A DNA stretch of 16,315 nucleotides from JBDSLU01 sp039916225 (lineage in GTDB: Bacteria; Acidobacteriota; Vicinamibacteria; Vicinamibacterales; Vicinamibacteraceae), in contig JBDSLU010000253.1 in the NCBI GenBank assembly GCA_039916225.1, forward strand, positions 1-16,315, in the 5' to 3' direction. Positions 7,943-15,242 of this stretch are shown here, one piece after another. Every line of letters starts with the position of its first letter. Position 1 is the stretch's first letter. Both the position numbers and the translations under genes were made by a program. The notes beneath the pieces were generated by a model. The model did not search any database. It was given only the letters and a program-made list of their open reading frames with translations, and was not told the DNA's origin.

Positions 7943-10147
7943 CTAGGCCGCCGCCTGGGTCCTGACCTTGCTGAGCGCGTCGCGCAAGTTGGCGGCGGTG
8001 AGCGGCTTGGCGAGGAAGTCGTCCATGCCGACGGCGAAGCAGTGCGCCCGCTCGTCCTCCATCGCGCTCGCGGTCAGGGCGATGATGCGGACGCGATTAC
8101 CTGCCGCGCGCAGCTGGAGCGTCGCCTCGAAGCCGTCCATCTCGGGCATGTGACAGTCCATCAGCACGACGTCGAAGGGCTTCTGCTCGAGGTTGGCGAG
8201 TACCGCAAGGCCGTTCTCGGCCACCGTCACGCGGTGTCCGCTGCGCTTGAGCATGGCGACGGCGACGCGCGTGTTGACCGGATTGTCTTCGGCCAGCAGC
8301 ACGTCGAGGCCGCCATCGCCGAGGGCCGCCCGCGCCAGTACGTCGGGGGCCGCCGGGGTCGGCACCGTCGCCGTGTCGGCGATGGCGACGCCCATCGTCA
8401 GCTCGAACCAGAACGTGCTGCCGGTGCCCGGGCGGCTGTCGACGCCGACATGGCCGCCCATCAGCTCGATCAGCTGCCGGGTGATGGCCAGGCCCAGCCC
8501 GGTGCCGCCGAAGCGTCGCGACATCGAGCCGTCGGCCTGTTCGAAGGCGCGGAACAGGCGATCGAGGGCCTCCTGGTCGATGCCGATGCCGGTGTCGACG
8601 ACCTCGACCCGGACCGCGGCTTCGCCGTGAGCCACACCAGTGGGTGACAGCTTCAACGTCACGCCGCCCTCGGCGGTGAACTTGATGGCATTGCCGAGCA
8701 GGTTGATGAGCACCTGGCGCAGCCGGTGCGGGTCGCCCAGCACCTGCGGCAGCGGCACGCGCGGCGCTTCCATCCGCAGTTCCAGCCCCTTGCGCTCGGC
8801 TGCCGGGGCGACGATGGCCAGCGCCTGTTCCAGCACGTCGGCCATGCCGAAGGCGACATGCTCGATGCGCAGCTTGCCCGCCTCGATCTTCGAGAAGTCG
8901 AGGATGTCGTCGATGACGTGCATCAAGTGCTCGGCCGACTCGTGGACGACCGTGGCGCATTCGCGCTGCTCGGCGGACAGCGGCGTGTCGAAGAGCAGCG
9001 CCGTCATCCCCAGCACGCCGTTCATCGGCGTGCGGATTTCATGGCTCATCCGGGCAAGGAACTCGCTCTTGGCGTGAACCGCGGCCTCGGCCGTGTCGCG
9101 GGTCTTGCGCAGTTCCGCCTCGTGCCGGCTGCGGGCGGTCACGTCGGTGAAGAAGCCGGTGGCGCCGCCGTCGAAGGGGAAGACACGCAGTTCGAGGACG
9201 CGCGGGGCACCCTCGACGTCGACGGCGATCTCGTGCGTCGACGTCGGCCGCTCGGTGTTGCCGGCGCCGGTCGGCGCCGAGGCCAGGGCGGTGGCGAAGG
9301 CCGGCAGCGCGGCCTCGAGCCGTTGACCGACCAGGGTGCGTCGGCCGACACCGGTGGCGCGCTCGGCGGCATCGTTCCACGACTCGACGCGGCCGTCCGG
9401 GCCGATCACGAACATGCCCTCGTTGATCGACGAGACGATGTCGCGCAGGCGGGCGTCCGAGCGCTGGACGGTCTCGAGCACGCTGGCCCGCTGCACCATG
9501 CGCAGCACGACCAGGGCGAGCACCTGCATGACGCAGAGGATGCCGACGACCCTGATCAACGACCGCGTCGACAACGACGCCACCGCGTCGAGCCGGGCCT
9601 CCGCGCTGCGATGCTGGCGGCTCTCGACGGCACCGAGCGCCTTGCGGACGCGCTCGAACGCCGGGGCGCCTTCCGAGAGGTCGCGGGCGACCGCCTCGGT
9701 GACCTGGCCTTCGAGGATGGAGGCGATGACCTCGTCGCGACCGCGCAGGTATTCGGTCCAGGCGTGCTGAAGCGTCGCAATCAGGGCTTGCGTCTCGGCG
9801 CCGTCGCTGGCCGTCGCGAGCCGATGGGTGATGGCCGTCACGCGCGCGTCGGCGCCGCGTGAGCGATCGACGTATTCGAGCTGACGGTTGCTGTCGGTGG
9901 TCGTCAGCGCATACAGCATGCTGCGCCGCGCTTCCTGAATCTCGTACTGGAGATCGGCGACCGCGCCGAGACCGGTGATCAGCCCCTGGTACATCTGCTG
10001 GGTGTCGCGATGGGCGCGTCGTTGATCGCGGTACTCGAACGCCGCGACGGCAGTGGCGACCACGCCGACCAGGGCGAAGACGGCGGCCGGACGGCGGAGC
10101 CAGGCCATCGTGGAGCGGGCGGTCACGGGTGGAGGTGCGTCGACCAT
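7943..10147 (-). CDS. hybrid sensor histidine kinase (4HB-like sensor, PAS, HisKA, HATPase, receiver)
   Basis: A protein of 734 residues from the ATG at 10147, seven bases after the preceding gene's stop. Its Shine-Dalgarno sequence GAGG overlaps that TGA. Membrane helices at about 20-39 and 196-217 enclose a mostly helical periplasmic segment of about 155 residues that resembles the four-helix bundle of chemoreceptors. Then follow a PAS domain (about 230-338), a HisKA domain with His369 (MSHEIRTPMNG) and an HATPase with N486 (N box), DTGIGI (518-523) and GGTGLGL (547-553). The C-terminal receiver has acidic E620/D621, phospho-acceptor Asp664 (LMDCHMPEMDG), T692 and K714. All catalytic residues are intact. 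There is no HPt or DNA-binding output, so phosphate must pass to a partner encoded elsewhere, or the receiver acts as regulator. In context it is likely to read the state of the PstS-like protein made by the gene just upstream. Confidence 0.95.
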   Translation of the reverse strand: MVDAPPPVTARSTMAWLRRPAAVFALVGVVATAVAAFEYRDQRRAHRDTQQMYQGLITGLGAVADLQYEIQEARRSMLYALTTTDSNRQLEYVDRSRGADARVTAITHRLATASDGAETQALIATLQHAWTEYLRGRDEVIASILEGQVTEAVARDLSEGAPAFERVRKALGAVESRQHRSAEARLDAVASLSTRSLIRVVGILCVMQVLALVVLRMVQRASVLETVQRSDARLRDIVSSINEGMFVIGPDGRVESWNDAAERATGVGRRTLVGQRLEAALPAFATALASAPTGAGNTERPTSTHEIAVDVEGAPRVLELRVFPFDGGATGFFTDVTARSRHEAELRKTRDTAEAAVHAKSEFLARMSHEIRTPMNGVLGMTALLFDTPLSAEQRECATVVHESAEHLMHVIDDILDFSKIEAGKLRIEHVAFGMADVLEQALAIVAPAAERKGLELRMEAPRVPLPQVLGDPHRLRQVLINLLGNAIKFTAEGGVTLKLSPTGVAHGEAAVRVEVVDTGIGIDQEALDRLFRAFEQADGSMSRRFGGTGLGLAITRQLIELMGGHVGVDSRPGTGSTFWFELTMGVAIADTATVPTPAAPDVLARAALGDGGLDVLLAEDNPVNTRVAVAMLKRSGHRVTVAENGLAVLANLEQKPFDVVLMDCHMPEMDGFEATLQLRAAGNRVRIIALTASAMEDERAHCFAVGMDDFLAKPLTAANLRDALSKVRTQAAA

Positions 10148-10154
10148 GGTCGCC

Positions 10155-10691
10155 TCAGGACTCGCCCATGAAGAGCGCGTAGCCCGGCTCGCCCGGCGAC
10201 GCGCCGTTGATCTTGAGGGCCTTGACCGTGTCGTCCACGTCGGCGAGACGGATGACGCCGATGGCACCCGGCACGTTGAAGACGAACCGCTTGACGCCGT
10301 CGGCGGTGGCCAGGGCTCGCGGTCCGGACGCGTTGCTGCCGGTGAACGTCTGATGGATGAAGTGCCGGGACAGGTCGTCCTCGGACATCCCGTAGATCAG
10401 GCGCAACGCCGCGGCGCGTTCCGGCTGTCCCGGCTCGCGCAGCACCAGCGTCACGCGTCGGCCGTGCGGCCATGTCGTGCGTTCACCGAGGAAGAGGGCG
10501 CGCAACTCGCGCTGGCCGATCGAATCGGTCGGGTTGCTGCGGTTGACGATGACCACCAGCGGCGTGCGAGCGGCCCGGACCGCCGCGGTGTCGGACGGAC
10601 CCGCTGCCACCATGCCGGCCGGCAGGATCAGCGCCGCGGCGAGCAGGAGCGTCGCCGCGAGCAGCCCGGTGCGCCGATGCCGCTGGAACAT
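10155..10691 (-). CDS. short PstS-like periplasmic substrate-binding protein
   Basis: A protein of 178 residues with a signal peptide (about 1-30, GLLAATLLLAAALILPAGMV then AAG). The mature part resembles the middle lobe of phosphate-binding PstS proteins: VVIVNRSNPTDSIGQRELRALFLGERTTW (46-74), then LREPGQPER (84-92) where PstS has R-D-x-G-S-G-T, then RFVFNVPGAIGVI (135-147). It is about half the size of a normal PstS and lacks the S-G-T phosphate loop, and no ABC permease or ATPase genes are nearby. I infer a sensing or accessory role rather than phosphate import. Its ATG overlaps the TGA of the barrel gene (TGATG) and has no Shine-Dalgarno sequence, so translation is probably coupled. The next gene, the hybrid kinase, follows after seven bases. 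Annotation as 'phosphate ABC transporter substrate-binding protein' would be a family label, not a proven function. Confidence 0.85.
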   Translation of the reverse strand: MFQRHRRTGLLAATLLLAAALILPAGMVAAGPSDTAAVRAARTPLVVIVNRSNPTDSIGQRELRALFLGERTTWPHGRRVTLVLREPGQPERAAALRLIYGMSEDDLSRHFIHQTFTGSNASGPRALATADGVKRFVFNVPGAIGVIRLADVDDTVKALKINGASPGEPGYALFMGES

Positions 10692-12067
10692 CAGAAGGTG
10701 AAGGCCAGCTTGACGACGCCATCGTTCGACGTCGTGCCGGTGGCGGATTGACGGGAATGATCGAGGTGGACCTTGAGCGCCGCGAACCTGCCCAGGTCGA
10801 CGCGCACGCCGGCGACCGGACCGTAGCGATGGCCGAGGCTGCCGAAGATCGGGTCGGCCGCGTTGCCCTGCACCGCTTGATAGCGGAGGTACGGACGGAT
10901 GTTCCGGATGCGATAGGAGCTCTGCGAGTACCAGCCGTAGGCCACACGGGCGGGCGAACCGTCCTCGTCGGCGTGGCGCGCCGCTACGAGTTCGTTGAGG
11001 ATTTCCCAGCCGTGGCCGGTGTAGACGGCATGAGCGGCCATGGTGTGGGCGGCGATCGGCGATCGGCCGATGGGCGTCAGGCGGTCGCGATACCAGGACG
11101 CGCCGGTCTGGAAGCCCTCGAGCCCCTCCGGCCTGACGGTGGCGGCGACGTTGAAGGCCTTGTGGTTGTTCTCGTCGACGACGTTCTGGGTCGGTTCCAG
11201 CGCTCGCGAGCCCGAGGTCAGCCCGTTGCCCAGCTCGCCAATCAGCTCGAGACGGGCCGAGCCCGACGGCACCTTGAGGTGCGTGCTGACGCCCACGTTG
11301 TGGTACGGGACCAGCCCGGCGGCGAAGAGCGATGGCCGGGCCGCGGCCGTCTCGAACCACGAGCCGTGGTGATAGACGGTGTTGTAGTAGCCGACGGCCG
11401 AATGGAACCGGCCCATCGCGATCTGGACGGCGTCAGAGGGCTGGTACTGTAACAGGAGCCGCTCCGGGTTCACGACGAAGCGATTGTCGGCGTTGGCGCG
11501 GAAGACGATCTCGCTGAGGACGCTCCACCGTTCGTTGAGCGCCGAGGTGAGGAAGAGATCGAGCTGGCCGAGCCCGAACGAACTGGTCGCGGTGTCGCGG
11601 TCGCTGACGGTGAAGCCGACGTCGGAGAACCAGTGGAACTGGGTGCGCGGTGTCTGCCAGGCGCCCTCGGCCGCCGCGGCCGCGTCGGCGGCGGCGTGGT
11701 CGTGGGCGTCGGCGGCCGGGAGGAGAGGCGTCGCGGTCGCGGCCATGGCCGGCGCCGAGACGGGTGACGGTGCGGCAGCCACAGCCATGGGCTCGGCGTC
11801 CGGCGTTCGGGTGGCGAGCTGGGCGCGCAGCGTGCGCACCTCCGCCTCGAGCTGGTCGACGCGCTGAATCAGCGCCTCGAGGGCGGTCGCGGCAGTGACG
11901 GCTTCCGACTCATGCCCGGCATACGTCGCGGTCTGGCCTCGGGCGGGGGACGCGGCGCACAGCAGGGCGAAGCAGACCAGGGCAAGGCCTGAGCTGGCGC
12001 GACACAGCCGAGCGCCCAGATGGGTCGCCAGCGGCGGGGGCGTCGGCAATCGGCACAGTTTCGACAT
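10691..12067 (-). CDS. outer-membrane beta-barrel protein with N-terminal coiled coil (porin-like)
   Basis: A protein of 458 residues. A long basic lead and hydrophobic stretch (about 24-44, SSGLALVCFALLCAASPARG) form the signal peptide. A short heptad-like coiled coil follows (about 54-86, ALEALIQRVDQLEAEVRTLR), as in trimeric porins that tether to peptidoglycan. Next is an Ala/Pro-rich linker containing H122-D-H124, then from about 143 alternating beta strands (FHWFSDVGFTVSDRD, GRFHSAVGYYNTVYHHGSWF). The sequence ends VVKLAFTF, the terminal Phe used for outer-membrane insertion. I chose ATG 12067 over an in-frame TTG at 12121, because the earlier start has no Shine-Dalgarno sequence and only lengthens the basic lead. 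It is the first gene of the unit with the PstS-like protein and the hybrid kinase. The substrate is unknown; phosphate is suggested only by the neighbour's family name. Confidence 0.85.
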   Translation of the reverse strand: MSKLCRLPTPPPLATHLGARLCRASSGLALVCFALLCAASPARGQTATYAGHESEAVTAATALEALIQRVDQLEAEVRTLRAQLATRTPDAEPMAVAAAPSPVSAPAMAATATPLLPAADAHDHAAADAAAAAEGAWQTPRTQFHWFSDVGFTVSDRDTATSSFGLGQLDLFLTSALNERWSVLSEIVFRANADNRFVVNPERLLLQYQPSDAVQIAMGRFHSAVGYYNTVYHHGSWFETAAARPSLFAAGLVPYHNVGVSTHLKVPSGSARLELIGELGNGLTSGSRALEPTQNVVDENNHKAFNVAATVRPEGLEGFQTGASWYRDRLTPIGRSPIAAHTMAAHAVYTGHGWEILNELVAARHADEDGSPARVAYGWYSQSSYRIRNIRPYLRYQAVQGNAADPIFGSLGHRYGPVAGVRVDLGRFAALKVHLDHSRQSATGTTSNDGVVKLAFTF

Positions 12068-12116
12068 CGGCAGCTCACACGAACCAGTGCGTACGCGGAC
12101 GCTGGTCTCGTATGTC

Positions 12117-12159
12117 CCCAATCGTCAGCGGCGGCGGCGTCTTCAGCCGGTCGATTGGG
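12117..12159. promoter_or_regulatory. 8-bp inverted repeat upstream of the porin/PstS-like/kinase unit
   Basis: CCCAATCG (12117-12124) and CGATTGGG (12152-12159) are perfect inverted arms 27 bases apart, 50 to 92 bases before the barrel-protein ATG. The arms are less GC-rich than their surroundings and could be an operator or a 5'-leader hairpin. No clear sigma-70 promoter is visible in 12068-12230. Confidence 0.3.
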
Positions 12160-12227
12160 CGTGAGCGGTCGTGCGCAATGGCGGGCAGCGGCGCGCACGC
12201 ATCTGGGAAGGACCGGGACGGTTCGGG

Positions 12228-12265
12228 AAAAAGAGGAGGGGGCGGCCGGCTGGTGGCAGGGCCGC
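12228..12265 (-). terminator. probable intrinsic terminator after the VanZ-TPR gene
   Basis: On the minus strand, 16 bases past the TAG at 12282-12284, GCGGCC pairs with GGCCGC (12265-12260 with 12247-12242) and an inner CTG/CAG pair shortens the loop. A pyrimidine-rich stretch follows, ending in five Ts (12232-12228). The T-run starts nine bases after the stem, further than ideal, but it is the only such T-run near a stem in the window. It would insulate the porin unit from the upstream gene. Confidence 0.45.
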
Positions 12266-12281
12266 AGCGTAGACGGTGGCG

Positions 12282-13271
12282 CTACGTTCCGGTCGCCCGT
12301 TGGGCCGTGGCCGGCGCGAGACGGCGCTGTCGGAGCGCCTGCGCCGCCCGTCGTGCGTCGCTGCCGCCGGGGAAGAGGCGGATCTGTTCGCGCAGGTGGT
12401 GGGCCGCGCGGTCGGTATCGCCCAGCGCCGCGTAGACCTCGCCGAGGTGATAGTGGATGCAGTACATCCGGGGCTTGGCCGCGAAGGCCCGTTCCAGGGG
12501 TGGCAGGGCCTCTCGGGAGCGGCCCGACTGGTGCAAGGCCCAGCCGAACGTGTCGAGGACGTCCGCGCTGTGCGGGGTGGCGGCCAGCGCGCGAGAGGCG
12601 TAGCCCACCGCGGCACGAGCGTCGCCGACGCCGGATTCGAGCTCGATCCAGGCCAGCTCGTTGTAGAAGCCCGGCGAGTCGAGGCCGTCCTCGCGTGCCA
12701 GCCGATACTCGTGGAGTGCCTTGGGCAGGTCGCCCTGCCGGGTGTAGAGCATGCCCCGGTTGAAGTGTCGGAGGCGCAGGTACGAATGCCCGGCGACGCC
12801 GACCGTCCCGACGAGGGCCGCGGCGACCAAGGCACGGGCGACGCGCCGCGACGGAATCCCCGGGCCGAGCCCCATGCCGAGCATGACCCCGCAGGCGTTG
12901 GCCGCCAGGTCGGCGACCTCGAACGTGCGATTCGCCACCAGCCGCTGGAAGAACTCGTCACCGAGGCCGAGCAGCAGCGCGACGGCCGCCGCTGCGGCCA
13001 CCCGCCACACCCGGTGCGCGACGACGCCGCCCATCAGCCACCAGACGGAGAGGGACACCAGCGCGTACTGGACCAGGTGCGCGACCTTGTCGATCCCTGG
13101 ATAGTGCAGCGTGACGTTGAAGATCGTTCCCGCCCCGAGGCTCTCGGAGGCGAGCAGCAGGGCCAGTGCGACGATCCCACCCAGTACGACCGGCGCGCGG
13201 CGCCACCAGCGGGACCCTGCCCCCACGACCGTCCCGCGCTCCGATTCGTCCCCGACTCCCGACTCGATCAT
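12282..13271 (-). CDS. VanZ-like membrane domain fused to C-terminal TPR repeats
   Basis: A protein of 329 residues. The N-terminal half carries about five hydrophobic helices (27-43, 70-84, 90-104, 122-138, 147-165) with the VanZ-like pattern: D61-K-x-x-H65 and Y69, then D105-E-x-x-Q109, R115, D121, N125 and G128. The C-terminal half (169-303) holds about four TPR units, for example FNRGMLYTRQGDLPKALHEY and HYHLGEVYAALGDTDRAAHH. VanZ-like proteins are named after the teicoplanin-resistance protein but are mostly of unknown function; the polar residues inside the membrane suggest a conserved site. The TPRs should bind a partner protein. I use the ATG at 13271; an in-frame TTG at 13283 would add four residues. 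It lies 61 bases downstream of the epimerase-like gene on the same strand and may be co-transcribed with it, though no functional link is evident. Confidence 0.85.
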   Translation of the reverse strand: MIESGVGDESERGTVVGAGSRWWRRAPVVLGGIVALALLLASESLGAGTIFNVTLHYPGIDKVAHLVQYALVSLSVWWLMGGVVAHRVWRVAAAAAVALLLGLGDEFFQRLVANRTFEVADLAANACGVMLGMGLGPGIPSRRVARALVAAALVGTVGVAGHSYLRLRHFNRGMLYTRQGDLPKALHEYRLAREDGLDSPGFYNELAWIELESGVGDARAAVGYASRALAATPHSADVLDTFGWALHQSGRSREALPPLERAFAAKPRMYCIHYHLGEVYAALGDTDRAAHHLREQIRLFPGGSDARRAAQALRQRRLAPATAQRATGT

Positions 13272-13332
13272 CGTCCCAGTCAAGCCTACAGGATCCGCCG
13301 GGCGGCACCGACCGCCGACGCGCCTGTGTCGC

Positions 13333-14223
13333 TCAGGGCGGCGGCAGCAGGTAACGTTTCACGTAGGCCGCGCAGTCGGTGACGCTCTGCATCGAGTCCT
13401 GCGCGAAGTTGCCGCCCTGCTCGACGAAGAAGTGCTTCATGCCCGAGAACGCCGCATCGGGCCAGATGCGCGGGTAGTCGATCGTGCCGTTGCCCAGCTC
13501 GGTGTAGTCGCGCGAGACCTTGTGCATGTCCTTGACGTGCCACATCACGAAGCGGCCCGGGGCGCGCTCGAACCAGGAGCGAGGCGACTGTTTCGAATCG
13601 TGCGACAGCCAGTACAGATCGATCTGCAGCTTGACCAGCGTCGGATCCGTCTCGCGCAGCACGATGTCGTAAGGAATGCGGCCGTTCTGCTCGACGAACT
13701 CGAAGCCGTGGTTGTGATACGCGAACTGCAGGCCGCCCTTGACGATGCGCTCGCCGATGGCGTTGAAGCGGGCGACGATGCGCGAGAACGGCTCGAGCGC
13801 CCGGAGCGGCTCCTCCAGGAACGGCCAGGTGATGTAGGTCTGGCCCAGCACCTTGGCGCCGACGATGCAGCGATCGACGTAGCGGTTCAGGTCGTCGTCG
13901 CTCGCCGTGGCGAACCGGTTCAGGTCGTAGTGGCCGCTGGGGCTGGTCAGCCCGTGATCGCGCAACTGCCGGGCGAAGTCGCGCGCCGGCATCCGGTAGT
14001 AGCCGGGGCCGTCGGGTTCGAAGCCGTAGGTCTCGACCTCCTGGTCGCCGAGGGCCGCGATGCGCGTCAGCGTGCCGGCCACGTCGCGCGCCATCGCGTC
14101 GCGGATGGTGAAGAGCTGAAGCCCCATCTTGTAGGGCGGCGGGGCAGCGAGGCTCATGGGCGCGAAGGCTCCGGTCGACGCCAGGGCGCCGGCCTGTTGC
14201 AGGAAGGCTCGCCGGGTCGGCAT
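13333..14223 (-). CDS. Tat-exported sugar phosphate isomerase/epimerase-like TIM-barrel protein
   Basis: A protein of 296 residues. The N-terminus MPTRRAFLQQAGALASTGAF is a twin-arginine (Tat) signal (T3-R4-R5-x-F7-L8), so the protein is exported folded. The rest is a xylose-isomerase-like TIM barrel: KMGLQLFTIRD near the first strand, FAYHNHGFEF (167-176; H170, H172, E175), QIDLYWLSHD with D202, WHVKDM with H229, and HFFVEQGG with E268. These match the usual divalent-metal-site positions of the family. It probably isomerises or epimerises a sugar or a related compound such as an inosose or keto-glycoside in the periplasm; the substrate cannot be read. The ATG at 14223 is preferred over an in-frame GTG at 14241 because it begins the Tat motif directly. 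Such exported homologues are common in Acidobacteriota and Bacteroidota carbohydrate loci, but no other sugar gene is adjacent here. Confidence 0.92.
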   Translation of the reverse strand: MPTRRAFLQQAGALASTGAFAPMSLAAPPPYKMGLQLFTIRDAMARDVAGTLTRIAALGDQEVETYGFEPDGPGYYRMPARDFARQLRDHGLTSPSGHYDLNRFATASDDDLNRYVDRCIVGAKVLGQTYITWPFLEEPLRALEPFSRIVARFNAIGERIVKGGLQFAYHNHGFEFVEQNGRIPYDIVLRETDPTLVKLQIDLYWLSHDSKQSPRSWFERAPGRFVMWHVKDMHKVSRDYTELGNGTIDYPRIWPDAAFSGMKHFFVEQGGNFAQDSMQSVTDCAAYVKRYLLPPP

Positions 14224-14256
14224 GGCAGGCGAGTCTAGCACCGGCCCCAGACCGTG

Positions 14257-14292
14257 CCGGGCCAGGCCGGCCCGGTCCCTGCGGGCAGGACC
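14257..14292. repeat. two adjacent GC-rich hairpins in a divergent intergenic region
   Basis: CCGGGCC/GGCCCGG (14257-14263 with 14269-14275, loop AGGCC) is followed at once by GGTC-CCTGC/GCAGGACC (14274-14292, one-base bulge, loop of two). They lie between divergent genes, so they are not terminators of either one. They may fall in a 5' leader of the minus-strand gene or be a small palindromic repeat; I did not see copies elsewhere in the window. Confidence 0.35.
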
Positions 14293-14310
14293 GGCGCGTC
14301 ACACTGACGG

Positions 14311-14340
14311 TTGCGCCGACCCGGTGCTCGCCCTTACGAT
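14311..14340 (+). promoter_or_regulatory. possible promoter giving a leaderless cytochrome mRNA
   Basis: TTGCGC (14311-14316) and TACGAT (14335-14340) with an 18-base spacer resemble a sigma-70 promoter. The expected start site would be 14346-14349, at or next to the ATG at 14349. That fits the absence of a Shine-Dalgarno sequence before this gene. In GC-rich DNA such matches occur by chance, so this is tentative. Confidence 0.3.
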
Positions 14341-14348
14341 GCTGACGC

Positions 14349-15242
14349 ATGAGACGGCTACTCAAATGGATCATGATCCTGGTCGGGGCCATTGGCGTCG
14401 CCATCGTGGCGTTGCTGGCCTACGTCTACGTCGCGAGCGGCCGCGTCATGGCCAGGACCTACGTCGTGACGGCTCCGTCGGTGCCCATTCCGAGCGACCC
14501 GGCCGCCATCGCGCGCGGCAAGTACCTGGCCGAGAAGGTGGCGGTGTGCACCGAATGCCACGGGCCCGATCTCGGCGGCCAGATTGTCGAAGACAACTTT
14601 CCGATGGGCCGGCTGGTGGCCGTCAACGTGACGCGCGGGCGCGGCGGATTGCCAGCCGAGTACACCGATCAGGACTACGTCCGGGTGCTGACCCATGGCG
14701 TCAAGCGTGACGGGCGGTCGGTCGTCTTCATGCCGGTTGTCGACTACCTCTTCACCGCCGAGGACCTCGGCGCCCTGGTGGCCTACGTGAAGTCGATGCC
14801 GCCCGTCGACCGGGTCACGCCGACGATGTCGGTCGGGCCGGTCGCGCGGGCGCTCGGGCTCTTCGTCAATTTCCCCCTGGCGTCCGCGTCGATGATCGAT
14901 CACAGCCAGCCTCGACTGGCCTCGCGGCCCGATCCCGCTGACGCCGTCGCCAGCGGCAAGTACCTGGTGTCGAGCGCCGGCTGTCAGGGCTGCCACGGCC
15001 CGCAGCTGACGGGCGGCGCCGGGCCCCCGCCCGGCGGCGCCAACATCACGCCGATCGGCATCGGCACATGGAGCGAGCGCGACTTCATGACCGCCCTGCG
15101 CACCCATCGCCGGCCGAACGGATCAGCGATCAACGACGCCATGCCCCGGGCCTATGGCGAGATGGCCGACGACGACCTGAGCCGGATCTTCGCCTACCTG
15201 CGGACCGTGCCGCCGGCCGGAACCAAGACCGCCAACCAGTAG
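14349..15242 (+). CDS. membrane-anchored di-heme cytochrome c
   Basis: A protein of 297 residues. Residues 6-29 (KWIMILVGAIGVAIVALLAY...) form an N-terminal membrane anchor with the rest in the periplasm. There are two cytochrome c domains. The first has C67-T-E-C70-H71 with probable axial Met128 (VVFMPVVDY); the second has C212-Q-G-C215-H216 with probable axial Met265 (NDAMPRAYGE). Each domain ends in the usual helix (EDLGALVAYVKSMPP and DDLSRIFAYLRTVPP), so this is a tandem duplication of one c-type fold. It should relay electrons in the periplasm; such proteins often serve dehydrogenases or oxidases, but no partner gene lies next to it. The last 49 bases overlap the 3' end of a small gene on the opposite strand. 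Confidence 0.94.
   Translation: MRRLLKWIMILVGAIGVAIVALLAYVYVASGRVMARTYVVTAPSVPIPSDPAAIARGKYLAEKVAVCTECHGPDLGGQIVEDNFPMGRLVAVNVTRGRGGLPAEYTDQDYVRVLTHGVKRDGRSVVFMPVVDYLFTAEDLGALVAYVKSMPPVDRVTPTMSVGPVARALGLFVNFPLASASMIDHSQPRLASRPDPADAVASGKYLVSSAGCQGCHGPQLTGGAGPPPGGANITPIGIGTWSERDFMTALRTHRRPNGSAINDAMPRAYGEMADDDLSRIFAYLRTVPPAGTKTANQ

Noticed and set aside
10155..12067. Phosphate uptake operon (porin plus PstS)
   Set aside because: There are no PstC, PstA, PstB or PhoU genes, the PstS-like protein lacks the phosphate loop, and the partner is a sensor kinase.
12276..14238. Two long plus-strand frames opposite the VanZ-TPR and epimerase genes
   Set aside because: They lack Shine-Dalgarno sites and domain motifs, while the minus strand has TPR, VanZ and TIM-barrel signatures throughout.
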